Of a stretch of DNA of 64,000 nucleotides, positions 41,414 to 49,718 are shown piece after piece. A program made the position numbers and the translations under genes. The DNA lies in NCBI RefSeq assembly GCF_900107125.1, contig NZ_FNOU01000003.1, forward strand, positions 120,275 through 184,274, read 5' to 3'. Below the pieces are notes generated by a model, which saw only the letters and a program-made list of their open reading frames with translations, had not been told where the DNA came from and did no database searches. Positions within the stretch are counted from its first letter, which is position 1, and every line of letters begins with the position of its first letter. Source of the DNA: Eubacterium barkeri. GTDB taxonomy: Bacteria > Bacillota > Clostridia > Eubacteriales > Eubacteriaceae.

Positions 41414-41563
41414 ATGCCAACAAGTAAAAAAAGTCCCCATAAACATACCCCAAAGAAAAAAGAAACGAATACCCACCAGACCATCAAGCCCTGGCACCGC
41501 ATTGGTGCCCTGGTCCTGGTGGCAGCCCTTATTCTCAGCATGGTTGCCATGTACGCTTTTTAA
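41414..41563 (+). CDS. 49-residue single-pass membrane protein
   Basis: A small gene with AAAGGAG about 5 bases before ATG 41414 encodes a basic N-terminus rich in Lys/His/Thr (SKKSPHKHTPKKKETNTHQ), then one hydrophobic segment (IGALVLVAALILSMVAMYAF) to the end. It sits 15 bases after the YjbQ-like gene and 6 before rlmH, so it is probably co-expressed. It has the shape of small stress or secretion-related membrane peptides. The function is unknown. Confidence 0.6.
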   Translation: MPTSKKSPHKHTPKKKETNTHQTIKPWHRIGALVLVAALILSMVAMYAF

Positions 41564-41569
41564 ATAACC

Positions 41570-42049
41570 GTGAAGATACGGATAATTTGCGTTGGTAAGT
41601 TAAAGGAAGCCTACCTTGGACAAGCCGCCGCTGAATACAAAAAGCGACTGAGCCGGTACTGTAAGCTAGAGATTCTCGAGGTGAAGGATGAAAAGGTCCC
41701 GGAGCGGCTAAGTGAGGCCCAGCGGGCCCAGGCCATCGCCGCTGAGGGGGAGCGGGTCCTCAGGCATCTGGAGGATAACGGCGCGGTCATCACCATGGAA
41801 ATTGGTGCAAGGGCCTTGACCTCCGAAGCCTTTGCCGCCCGGATTGCTGATTTTGGTCTTTCAGGAACCAGCACCATTACCTTTGTCATTGGTGGATCCC
41901 TGGGCATCGCACCAGCAGTCCTAAAACGCTCAGACTTGTCCCTTTCCTTTTCCCCCATGACCTTTCCCCATCAGTTGTTCCGGGTCATGCTTCTGGAGCA
42001 GATTTACCGGGCTTTTAAAATTAACAACCACGAAACCTACCATAAATAG
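41570..42049 (+). CDS. rlmH: 23S rRNA (pseudouridine-1915-N3)-methyltransferase RlmH
   Basis: The 159-residue SPOUT methyltransferase starts at GTG 41570 with MKIRIICVGKLKEAYL and ends with the family tail LFRVMLLEQIYRAFKINNHETYHK, shown here only in part of its knot. The SAM-binding loop FVIGGSLGIAP is intact. No clear ribosome site precedes the GTG, so translation may depend on the small gene ending 6 bases earlier. Confidence 0.96.
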   Translation: MKIRIICVGKLKEAYLGQAAAEYKKRLSRYCKLEILEVKDEKVPERLSEAQRAQAIAAEGERVLRHLEDNGAVITMEIGARALTSEAFAARIADFGLSGTSTITFVIGGSLGIAPAVLKRSDLSLSFSPMTFPHQLFRVMLLEQIYRAFKINNHETYHK

Positions 42050-42073
42050 CAACTACGAAAGGAGCTATCCACC

Positions 42074-43378
42074 ATGACGAATTCCTCCATGCAGGAGCGG
42101 GGCCATCTGGCCCGGCACGCCGGCATTACACTTTCAGCCACCTCCACAGAGGCCCGAAACCAGGCCCTGGCAGCTATTGCCGAGGCCCTGGATGCCGGAC
42201 GAAGTGATATTCTTGCCGCCAACAGGCGAGACTATGAACGCAGTGTTTCCGAAGATTTAGCGGCCCCTCTTTTAAAACGCCTGACCTTTGATGACCATAA
42301 GGTGGATGATGTCATTTCCGGGATTCGCAGCCTCATTGAACTGCCCGATCCCGTGGGGCACACCCAAATGGCCAAGGAATTAGACAACGGCCTGGATCTC
42401 TATCGGGTGAGCTGCCCCATCGGCGTCATTGGGATTATCTTTGAATCCCGCCCCGATGCCTTTGTTCAAATTTCCAGTCTTTGCCTGAAATCCGGCAATG
42501 CGGTTCTGCTAAAGGGCGGCCGGGAAGCCCTGGAAACCAATCGCGCCTTAAACCAAATCATCCACGATGCCTCCGTGGCAGCCGGCATGCCCGAAGGCTG
42601 GATTCAAAACCTGGAGAGCCGGGATGAGGTCACTGAAATGCTGGCCCTGGATGACACCATCGATTTAATTATTCCCCGGGGCTCCAATGCCTTCGTCAAA
42701 TATATTATGGACCATTCCAACATCCCGGTAATGGGCCACGCCGACGGGATTTGCCATGTGTACGTGGACGCAGAAGCAGATCTTCCCATGGCCGTGGATA
42801 TCGCAGTGGATGCCAAATCCCAATACGTAGCAGTCTGCAATGCCGCCGAAACCCTGCTGGTCCACCGGGCCATTGCCCCCCAATTCCTCCCCGCGCTCAA
42901 GGCGAAGATGGATGCCGCAGGGGTACACCTTCTAGGGGATGCCGAGGTCCAGGCCATCATCGATGTGGATGCTGCCACCGAGGCAGACTGGTCCACCGAA
43001 TATTTAGATTACATCCTCTCCATTAAATTGGTGTCTGATCTGGATGAGGCCATTGATCACATCAATCGCTATGGATCTGGCCATACCGATGTGATCATCA
43101 CGACAGACGAAGCTGCCCAAAAGCGTTTCACCACCCTGGTGGATTCTGCCTGTGTCTTTGTCAATTGCTCCAGCCGTTTTTCAGACGGCTTTCGCTTTGG
43201 CTTCGGCGCCGAGGTTGGAATCAGCACCGCCAAGCTCCACGCCAGAGGGCCTGTGGGCTTAGAGGGACTCCTAAGCTATAAATATAAACTCATTGGCCAC
43301 GGGCAAATCGTTGCAGACTACGCCGAAGGACGGGCATCCTTTACCCATCAGATGATGGATGCCACATGCCCTCTATAA
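42074..43378 (+). CDS. proA: Glutamate-5-semialdehyde dehydrogenase
   Basis: The 434-residue aldehyde-dehydrogenase-fold enzyme reduces gamma-glutamyl phosphate with NADPH in proline synthesis. Motifs: GVIGIIFESRPD, LKSGNAVLLKGG, IIPRGSNAFVKYI, the catalytic Cys in VAVCNAAETLL, and FGAEVGISTAKLHARGPVGL. AAGGAG lies 8 bases upstream. No proB is nearby. It follows rlmH by 24 bases and is followed by SmsC. Confidence 0.96.
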   Translation: MTNSSMQERGHLARHAGITLSATSTEARNQALAAIAEALDAGRSDILAANRRDYERSVSEDLAAPLLKRLTFDDHKVDDVISGIRSLIELPDPVGHTQMAKELDNGLDLYRVSCPIGVIGIIFESRPDAFVQISSLCLKSGNAVLLKGGREALETNRALNQIIHDASVAAGMPEGWIQNLESRDEVTEMLALDDTIDLIIPRGSNAFVKYIMDHSNIPVMGHADGICHVYVDAEADLPMAVDIAVDAKSQYVAVCNAAETLLVHRAIAPQFLPALKAKMDAAGVHLLGDAEVQAIIDVDAATEADWSTEYLDYILSIKLVSDLDEAIDHINRYGSGHTDVIITTDEAAQKRFTTLVDSACVFVNCSSRFSDGFRFGFGAEVGISTAKLHARGPVGLEGLLSYKYKLIGHGQIVADYAEGRASFTHQMMDATCPL

Positions 43379-43397
43379 ACTAAAAATCGAGGTTATT

Positions 43398-44117
43398 ATG
43401 TTAGAATTAAAAAATATTTGCTTTGAAGCTGAAGACGATCAAAAAGAAATTCTCAAGGACATTAATTTAAAGGTCCCTGGAGGCAAGTTTATAGTTATCA
43501 CCGGACCCAACGGCGGTGGAAAATCCACCCTGGCCCGGATTATCGCAGGGATTCAGACGCCGACTAAGGGGCAGATCCTTTTTGAAGGACAGGATATCAC
43601 CACCCTCAGCATTACCGAGCGGGCCCGTCTTGGCATCAGCTTTGCCTTCCAGCAGCCCGTTCGTTTCAAGGGGATTACCGTCCATGACCTCATTTCCCTG
43701 GCTGCCGGAGAAGCCCTTAACCAAAGCGAGGCCTGCCGGTATCTTTCCGAGGTGGGTCTGTGTGCCCGGGATTATATCGACCGGGAGCTCAACGAAAGCC
43801 TCTCCGGTGGCGAAATCAAACGGATCGAAATCGCATCCATTCTGGCCCGGGGGACCAAGCTGTCCATCTTTGATGAGCCTGAAGCCGGTATCGATTTATG
43901 GAGTTTTAAAAACCTCATCGACGTGTTTAAAAAGATGTATGAGACCATCAACGGCTCCATCATGATCATCTCCCATCAAGAACGGATCTTAAATATTGCC
44001 GATGAAATCATCGTGCTGGCCAGCGGAAAAATCATCAGCCAGGGTACCCGGGATGAGATTCTCCCCCGGCTGCTCACCGGTACGGATAAGGTGGACTTCT
44101 GTCCACTGCAGAAATAG
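43398..44117 (+). CDS. sufC: SufC-like ABC ATPase of a minimal Fe-S assembly system
   Basis: The 239-residue soluble ABC ATPase powers Fe-S scaffold opening. Walker A is GPNGGGKST, signature LSGGEIKR and Walker B LSIFDEPEAGIDL; SGGE-KR and the lack of membrane partners are typical of SufC. GAGG lies 5 bases before ATG 43398; the longer frame overlaps proA. It is followed 9 bases later by a single short SufB/D homologue. There are no SufS, SufU or second scaffold genes, which fits the two-gene SmsCB class seen in archaea and some Clostridia. Confidence 0.9.
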   Translation: MLELKNICFEAEDDQKEILKDINLKVPGGKFIVITGPNGGGKSTLARIIAGIQTPTKGQILFEGQDITTLSITERARLGISFAFQQPVRFKGITVHDLISLAAGEALNQSEACRYLSEVGLCARDYIDRELNESLSGGEIKRIEIASILARGTKLSIFDEPEAGIDLWSFKNLIDVFKKMYETINGSIMIISHQERILNIADEIIVLASGKIISQGTRDEILPRLLTGTDKVDFCPLQK

Positions 44118-44126
44118 GAGGACATC

Positions 44127-45044
44127 ATGGATCAGATTGCAAAAGATTTATTAAAAGAAGTGGCCGGTATTGAAGGCGAACCCGATGGTGCCTTTAATAT
44201 CCGTGAAAACAGTGGCTGTGCCGGACGAAATTCCACCGAGGCCATCCAGATCATCAGTAAGGAAGACGGCTCAGGTATTGATATCGTCGTCGCACCAGGT
44301 ACCAAGAACGACAAGGTCTACATTCCCGCCCTGGTTACCTGCAGCGGTGTACACGATCTGGTGTACAATGATTTTTTTATCGGTGAAAATGCTGATGTCA
44401 CCATTGTAGCCGGCTGCGGCGTCAGTACTGACGGCTGTGATGGCTCAGAACACAATGGTATTCACCGCTTCTTTCTAAAACCCGGATCAAAGGTTCTCTA
44501 CCTTGAAAAGCACATCGGCTTTGGGGAGGGGTCCGGGGAACGGGTCATTAATCCCGAAACCTACATGGAGCTGGAATCTGGCTCCACCATGACTATGGAA
44601 ACCACTCAAATTAAGGGTGTGGACTCCACTAAGCGGGTGTCCAAGGCCATCATTAAAGAGGATGCTACCCTGGTGATTAAAGAAAAGCTGATGACCCACG
44701 GCAGTCAATACGCCGAGACCGCCTTTGAAGTGGCCTTGGAAGGCGAAGGCGCCAGCTGCACCTTAAGCTCCCGCTCCGTGGCCCGGGATACCTCCAGGCA
44801 GCTCTTCCTCTCCAAAATAAATGGTAATAATCGCTGTGCGGGACATTCTGAATGTGATGCCATCATTATGGACCAAGGGGTCGTTTCGGCCATTCCGGAA
44901 ATCACAGCCAACCACCTGGAAGCGGCCCTGATCCACGAGGCCGCTATTGGCAAGATTGCCGGGGACCAGATTATAAAGCTAATGACCCTTGGACTGACTG
45001 AGGCTGAAGCAGAAGCCCATATTATCGATGGTTTCTTGAAGTAA
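44127..45044 (+). CDS. sufB: SufB/SufD-like scaffold of the minimal Fe-S system (SmsB type)
   Basis: The 305-residue protein is shorter than SufB (about 470) and SufD (about 430) and keeps mainly the right-handed beta-helix core and C-terminal helices (YLEKHIGFGEGSGE; HLEAALIHEAAIGKIAGDQI; LTEAEAEAHIIDGFL). Cys residues in SCTLSS, RCAGHSECD and the N-terminal NSGCAGRNS could take part in cluster assembly. Start is ATG with AGGAGG 5 bases upstream. With the preceding ATPase it forms a complete minimal pair. Confidence 0.9.
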   Translation: MDQIAKDLLKEVAGIEGEPDGAFNIRENSGCAGRNSTEAIQIISKEDGSGIDIVVAPGTKNDKVYIPALVTCSGVHDLVYNDFFIGENADVTIVAGCGVSTDGCDGSEHNGIHRFFLKPGSKVLYLEKHIGFGEGSGERVINPETYMELESGSTMTMETTQIKGVDSTKRVSKAIIKEDATLVIKEKLMTHGSQYAETAFEVALEGEGASCTLSSRSVARDTSRQLFLSKINGNNRCAGHSECDAIIMDQGVVSAIPEITANHLEAALIHEAAIGKIAGDQIIKLMTLGLTEAEAEAHIIDGFLK

Positions 45045-45067
45045 CACGGATTTAATTGGGTGAAGCA

Positions 45068-45127
45068 TTGCTTTTTTTGTCCTTGACGATTATACTATAG
45101 GATAGAATGAAACGCCCTCACGAGGGC
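45068..45127 (+). promoter_or_regulatory. DegV-gene promoter and leader hairpin
   Basis: TTGCTT (45068-45073), 17 bases and TATACT (45091-45096) precede a compact GCCCT-CACG-AGGGC hairpin (45114-45127) that lies just upstream of the ribosome site. The hairpin would be at the 5' end of the mRNA, where it could protect the transcript or tune initiation. Confidence 0.55.
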
Positions 45128-45141
45128 ATCAAGGAGCTGAC

Positions 45142-45975
45142 ATGGAAAGTAAAATTATTATGGATAGCTGCGTAGATTTTAACGACTCGGCCTTCAGCCC
45201 TGCCGTGGAATACCAACGCATCCCCTTTAAAATCATCATCGATGGTGAAGAAATCGTCGATCAAAATTTGAACACCTTCCTCCTCATTAATAAAATGAAG
45301 ATGAGCAAGCACAAGATGACCACTGCCTGTCCGTCCCCCAAGGATTTTCTGGACGCAATGGACCCGGCCAAAGCCAACTACATCGTTACCATCTCCAGCA
45401 AGTTAAGCGGCTGCCATAACAGCGCCGTTATGGCGAAGAAAATGGCTGAAGAAGAAGGTATTACAGAAAATGTCTATATCTTCGATTCACTCTCTGCTGC
45501 CAGTGGTGAGGATTTGGTGGTGATGAAGATTAATGAGCTCATCGCCCGGGGACTTTCCCCCCAGGATCTCGTTCCCATCGTCCGGGATTATATTGCCAAT
45601 ATGACCACCTACTTCATTCTGAATTCCCTGGATAATCTGGCTAAGAATGGCCGCATCAGTCCTGCGGTGGCCCTCATTGGAAAAATGCTTAAAATTGTTC
45701 CCATTATGGGTTCCCGGGATGGGGAAATAGAATTGAAGGAAAAGGTCCGGGGCCGGAAGAAAGCATTCGCCCGATTGGTGGAAGTCATCACCACCGAGGT
45801 TCAGGATGCTGGTGAGCGGATTTTTGCCATTACCCATGTCCATGCCCTGGAACAGGCAGAAAAACTAAAGAACGCCATCCTGGATGCCAACTTATTTAAA
45901 GATGTGGTTATTTTTGAAGCCGGTGGCCTCAGCAGCTTTTACGCCGATAACGGCGGTATCGTCGTGTCCTATTAA
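45142..45975 (+). CDS. DegV-family fatty-acid-binding protein
   Basis: The 277-residue two-domain protein presents bound fatty acid to fatty acid kinase (FakB role) in Firmicutes. Visible parts: IIMDSCVDF, ACPSPKDFLDAM, the TISSKLSGCHNSAV region around the fatty-acid carboxylate, FDSLSAASGEDLVV, and LDNLAKNGRIS. AAGGAG precedes the ATG by 5 bases. A glycerol-3-phosphate acyl-chain enzyme (PlsC) follows after a terminator, giving a mild lipid theme. Confidence 0.93.
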   Translation: MESKIIMDSCVDFNDSAFSPAVEYQRIPFKIIIDGEEIVDQNLNTFLLINKMKMSKHKMTTACPSPKDFLDAMDPAKANYIVTISSKLSGCHNSAVMAKKMAEEEGITENVYIFDSLSAASGEDLVVMKINELIARGLSPQDLVPIVRDYIANMTTYFILNSLDNLAKNGRISPAVALIGKMLKIVPIMGSRDGEIELKEKVRGRKKAFARLVEVITTEVQDAGERIFAITHVHALEQAEKLKNAILDANLFKDVVIFEAGGLSSFYADNGGIVVSY

Positions 45976-45987
45976 TGTACTCACCCA

Positions 45988-46009
45988 GGCCGCTTCGGCG
46001 GTCTTTTTC
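45988..46009 (+). terminator. Terminator after the DegV gene
   Basis: GGCCGC (45988-45993), loop TTCG and GCGGTC (45998-46003) precede TTTTTC. Confidence 0.75.
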
Positions 46010-46050
46010 TTGTGTTTAATACCTGTTTTGTGATTGAAAGGAATCTATTT

Positions 46051-46788
46051 ATGCGCGTCATTCCCTGGTTTATTTATTTTTGGCTTTATCTCATTGCACT
46101 CATTCCCAAGCACCGAAAGGCCGTGGCCCTGGGAAAGGCTGGTAATCGAAAGGCCCACGATGAACTGGTTCGTTCTGCTGTCCGACCATGGGCGCAATCC
46201 ATGCTGACTTCTGCCGGAGGTCAGGTTACAGTCTGTGGCCTGGAAAATATGCCAAAGGGCCCTGCAATCTATGTATCCAACCACCTCAGCTACTGTGATA
46301 TCCCGCTGATGCTCGGATATCTGGGTGACGATACCAAGCCCTTGGTCTCAAAAAAAGAGAATGAAAAAATCCCACTAATTAGGGGCTGGATGGAAGAACT
46401 ACACTGTGTTTTCCTTCATCGGGATGATCCCCGGGCAGCTGTAAAGGATCTGGAGGAAGCGGCCCACTGGGTCAGTGAAGGCTACTCTATGGTAATTTTT
46501 CCGGAAGGGACCCGCAGCAAAGATGGAGAAATGGCAGACTTTAAAGCCGGTGCCTTTCGTATCGCCCAAAAGACCAAGGTACCCGTGGTTCCCGTGTGCA
46601 TCCAGGGGACTAATGATGTCATGCGCCCCGGCAGCATCTGGATGCACAAGGCTCCTGTAAAAATGCAGATTCTCCCTCCCATCGATACCAGCACTTACGA
46701 AAAGGCCGATTGGCGGATGCTGCCTGAGCTCGCTGAAGAGCATGTTCGACATGGCCTGACCGCCATGTCCCTAGCTGCTCCCCAATAA
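46051..46788 (+). CDS. plsC: 1-acyl-sn-glycerol-3-phosphate acyltransferase
   Basis: The 245-residue membrane-associated acyltransferase makes phosphatidic acid from lysophosphatidate. The catalytic box is SNHLSYCDIP (His-x4-Asp), and the substrate motif is IFPEGTRSKDG; one N-terminal hydrophobic segment anchors it. AAGGA precedes ATG 46051 at about 9 bases. The 46012 frame start lacks a site and overlaps the previous terminator. Confidence 0.93.
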   Translation: MRVIPWFIYFWLYLIALIPKHRKAVALGKAGNRKAHDELVRSAVRPWAQSMLTSAGGQVTVCGLENMPKGPAIYVSNHLSYCDIPLMLGYLGDDTKPLVSKKENEKIPLIRGWMEELHCVFLHRDDPRAAVKDLEEAAHWVSEGYSMVIFPEGTRSKDGEMADFKAGAFRIAQKTKVPVVPVCIQGTNDVMRPGSIWMHKAPVKMQILPPIDTSTYEKADWRMLPELAEEHVRHGLTAMSLAAPQ

Positions 46789-46789
46789 A

Positions 46790-46830
46790 AAACACACCGA
46801 TGGTATCCATTTGAATCCATCGGTGTGTTT
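46790..46830. terminator. Bidirectional terminator between plsC and phnX
   Basis: A perfect 14-base stem AAACACACCGATGG / CCATCGGTGTGTTT (46790-46803 with 46817-46830), flanked by A and T tracts, serves both converging genes. Confidence 0.88.
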
Positions 46831-46831
46831 C

Positions 46832-47617
46832 TTATTTCTGAGATTCTATCCGCTCTAAAAGTGGAATAAGCCTAGAAAAATCCTCAATGATATAATCCGC
46901 TCCAGCCTTCTGGTAAACACCGATGGTTCGCTGTCGATGACTCTGTTTTTCGGCATCGCTCAATGCTGAGAAAACCTCTTGAGACAGCCCCATGATGGAA
47001 CTGCCATCCACGATGCCCACCGTCAACAAGCCCGCGGCTTTACCTTCATGAATATCTGAAACCGTATCGCCTACCTTAATAGCCCCTGACACCGCTGATA
47101 CTGCCAATTTTTCTAAATTTTTAAAAATCATATAGGGATAGGGACGCCCCAGGCTGCCCACAGCATCCGGACTGAACCAACAATCCGGAGCGTACCCCTG
47201 TTTTTCTGCCTCTGAAACCACCACTGTCATCATTTCATCTGTATACCCTGTGGTGGAGCCAATTTTAAGGCCCTTGGCACGACAGGCCGCCACCCCTTCC
47301 AGTACCCCCGGTTTAGGGCTGGCATAATCCTTTAGAATCGCGAGAATTTCTTTTTCGCTCATCTGATAAACCGCATCCACATCCTCTGGCTTTGGTCCCA
47401 TTCCATAAATCTTTTCCCATGCTCCAGCAATTCGCGGCATACCCAGCATGGCAGCAATATGGTCATGCTTAAGCATCCCCATGGGGCGACGAACTTCCTC
47501 CAATGAAGGTGTAATCCCAAAATGCCGGAAAGCCCTGATGAATGCTTCCACCGGAGCAAAACAGCCAAAATCCACGGTGGTTCCAGCCCAATCTAAAATA
47601 ATCGCTTCAAGTCTCAT
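46832..47617 (-). CDS. phnX: Phosphonoacetaldehyde hydrolase
   Basis: The 261-residue HAD-superfamily enzyme splits phosphonoacetaldehyde into acetaldehyde and phosphate. Its nucleophile Asp is in IILDWAGTTVD, the Schiff-base Lys in MGMLKHDHI, and the acidic metal site in VGDTVSDIHEG. The start is ATG 47617, one base after the phnW stop; the longer frame lies in phnW. It is the last gene of the aminoethylphosphonate operon and gives a usable phosphate. Confidence 0.94.
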   Translation of the reverse strand: MRLEAIILDWAGTTVDFGCFAPVEAFIRAFRHFGITPSLEEVRRPMGMLKHDHIAAMLGMPRIAGAWEKIYGMGPKPEDVDAVYQMSEKEILAILKDYASPKPGVLEGVAACRAKGLKIGSTTGYTDEMMTVVVSEAEKQGYAPDCWFSPDAVGSLGRPYPYMIFKNLEKLAVSAVSGAIKVGDTVSDIHEGKAAGLLTVGIVDGSSIMGLSQEVFSALSDAEKQSHRQRTIGVYQKAGADYIIEDFSRLIPLLERIESQK

Positions 47618-47618
47618 T

Positions 47619-48722
47619 CTATTGACCCCCTTCCTTTTTTTCTTCGAGGAATGCGAATATGATGGCACACAGGGCATCAATATCTCCTTTGTATATTTCT
47701 CCGATGTTTCCAATACGGAAGGTTTCTGCATCCGTTACTTTTCCCGGATAAATGGCATATCCCCGCTCTTTGATATAATGGTACATCTCATTAAACGTAT
47801 AACCGCAGCCTTCCGGAAAACAAAAGCTGGTGATAATGGGACCCTGATTTTGGGTAATATAGGTTTTAAAGCCCATTTCTTTCATTTTTTCAATTAATCG
47901 GGCATTGTTTTCCTGATATCGGGTATTTCTTGCTGCGATACCCCCGGCCGCTTCCATTTCTTCCAGAGCTTTGGAAAATGCCAGTACCGAATGAGTGGGT
48001 GAGGTATATCGCCATTTTCCGTCGATTTCCATGGTTTCCCATTGGTCATATAAATCCAGGCACAGGCTTTTGGCCTGGCCCTGGCATTTTTGCAGCGCGA
48101 CTCTTTTACAGAGGATAAAAGAAAAACCGGGAACACCCTGAATACATTTATTACTGCTGCTGATCAGAAAATCAATGCCATACTCTGCCATGGGTATGAC
48201 CATGCCACCAAAACTGGACATGGCATCCACAATGAAGGTCCTGCCCCTGGCTTTAACGACCTCGCCAATGGATCGGATATCATTGAGTATCCCTGTCGTG
48301 GTTTCATTATGCACCATGGCGACATGGGTGATTTCCGGCTCACCGTCCAAGCGCTTATCCAGGGCGGTGGCATCCGGAATACGATTATAAGGCATTTCCT
48401 CGATACTATAGTTCAGTCCGGCATATTTGGCCATTTCCTCCATACGCCTGGAATACACGCCATTACAAAGAATCAGGAGGTGATCCTCTGGCCCGACGGC
48501 ACTAGTCAACACCGATTCTACGCCAAAGCTGCCACTGCCCTGCATGAGTACTGCAGTATAGTCTAATTCACCCACCATTGCCAAATCCAGTAGTTTCTTT
48601 CGAATTCTTTGGGTGATGGCTTTATAATCCTCATCCCAGGTGCAATGATCAAAGAGCATTTCCGCCTTTACGCCAGGGGAGGTTGTCAGTGGTCCGGGGG
48701 TTAATAATTTATAACTTTTCAT
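47619..48722 (-). CDS. phnW: 2-aminoethylphosphonate:pyruvate transaminase
   Basis: The 367-residue PLP enzyme transfers the amino group of 2-aminoethylphosphonate to pyruvate, giving phosphonoacetaldehyde and alanine. LLTPGPLTTSPGVK at the start, VDAMSSFGGM, and SSSNKCIQGVPGFSF with the PLP lysine fit PhnW. GGGGGG lies 4 bases before the ATG. It lies 9 bases after the binding protein and feeds PhnX directly. Confidence 0.95.
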   Translation of the reverse strand: MKSYKLLTPGPLTTSPGVKAEMLFDHCTWDEDYKAITQRIRKKLLDLAMVGELDYTAVLMQGSGSFGVESVLTSAVGPEDHLLILCNGVYSRRMEEMAKYAGLNYSIEEMPYNRIPDATALDKRLDGEPEITHVAMVHNETTTGILNDIRSIGEVVKARGRTFIVDAMSSFGGMVIPMAEYGIDFLISSSNKCIQGVPGFSFILCKRVALQKCQGQAKSLCLDLYDQWETMEIDGKWRYTSPTHSVLAFSKALEEMEAAGGIAARNTRYQENNARLIEKMKEMGFKTYITQNQGPIITSFCFPEGCGYTFNEMYHYIKERGYAIYPGKVTDAETFRIGNIGEIYKGDIDALCAIIFAFLEEKKEGGQ

Positions 48723-48731
48723 GATGCCCCC

Positions 48732-49718
48732 CTATTTACAGGATTCCGATAAGGCTTGATGCTGTTTTAACAGCTCTACGGTCAAGGGTTTGCTGTATAC
48801 TTTTGGCGTGCCATCACCTGCTGGAACACTTTCTCCTTGGTAGAGGGGAACCGGATAAATAGACAGTAGCTCCGGCCGTGCTTTTTCGATGATGCACTGG
48901 GCCATGGCCATGGCTTTATCCTGCTTTTCGCCGCCGCCATGGTTGACCACCGCCACGGATTCAGTCAAGATGTAGTTTCCCTCCATGGGATCCGCATAAT
49001 CGATAGGAAGGCCGGACGCTTTATCTGCAACAGCCTGATGACGCAGCCCGAAGCCAATGGCGACTTCCCCTGCCCGCACCTTTTTAATGGGACCAGAACC
49101 CGAAGTTTCAATGTGATCCCCTGCATTATCGTAAATTCCTTTTAAAATAGTCTTGGCCTCTTCTTCCCCATATTGCTCAACAAGGGCCTGGATCATTAGC
49201 CAAGCGGTGGATGATCCCTGGATATCAATCATGGAAATCAGACCTTTGTATTCAGGCTTTGCCAAATCGGCAATGGCTGCAGGCACCGTTAAATTCTTTT
49301 CTTTTACCATTTCCGTATTGTAAATGATGGTTCCCTCCAAAGCCGTTACCGGAGAATAATAACCGGGATATTCTGAAAGAGCGCCTGTATCAAAGGTGAG
49401 ATCCGTAAACATGCCGCTCTGAGCCTGGGCGCTTTCCAAATAAAATGAGCTCATGGTAACTAAGTCCGCTTCAATATCCGTTCCCTCAGCCATCAGTTTC
49501 CCACCCAGCTCCGAGGTGCCAAAGGTCTGAAAGAGATATTGACCGGAATAGCCGTTGCCATCCAGGGCTTTTTTCATTGCCTCTACGGCTTCATCATCGC
49601 CGTTACTGTAAATAACCACCTGATCCGAACTGGTGGTACCATCGCTGGCACATCCCGCTGAAAACAGCACCGTCATCCCCAGGATGATGGCGAAAAAACA
49701 CATGACGATTCGTTTCAT
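48732..49718 (-). CDS. 2-aminoethylphosphonate-binding lipoprotein (PhnS-like)
   Basis: The 328-residue binding protein has the signal and lipobox LFSAGC and a type II, iron/phosphonate-family fold (VVIYSNGDDEAVEAM; GSSTAWLMIQALVEQYG; EVAIGFGLRHQAV; PVPLYQGESVP). Its ATG overlaps the permease stop by four bases. Position before phnW/phnX makes aminoethylphosphonate the expected ligand. Confidence 0.88.
   Translation of the reverse strand: MKRIVMCFFAIILGMTVLFSAGCASDGTTSSDQVVIYSNGDDEAVEAMKKALDGNGYSGQYLFQTFGTSELGGKLMAEGTDIEADLVTMSSFYLESAQAQSGMFTDLTFDTGALSEYPGYYSPVTALEGTIIYNTEMVKEKNLTVPAAIADLAKPEYKGLISMIDIQGSSTAWLMIQALVEQYGEEEAKTILKGIYDNAGDHIETSGSGPIKKVRAGEVAIGFGLRHQAVADKASGLPIDYADPMEGNYILTESVAVVNHGGGEKQDKAMAMAQCIIEKARPELLSIYPVPLYQGESVPAGDGTPKVYSKPLTVELLKQHQALSESCK

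Noticed and set aside
43398..45044. Full SUF operon
   Set aside because: sufS, sufU and a second scaffold are absent on both sides: proA lies upstream and a DegV gene downstream.
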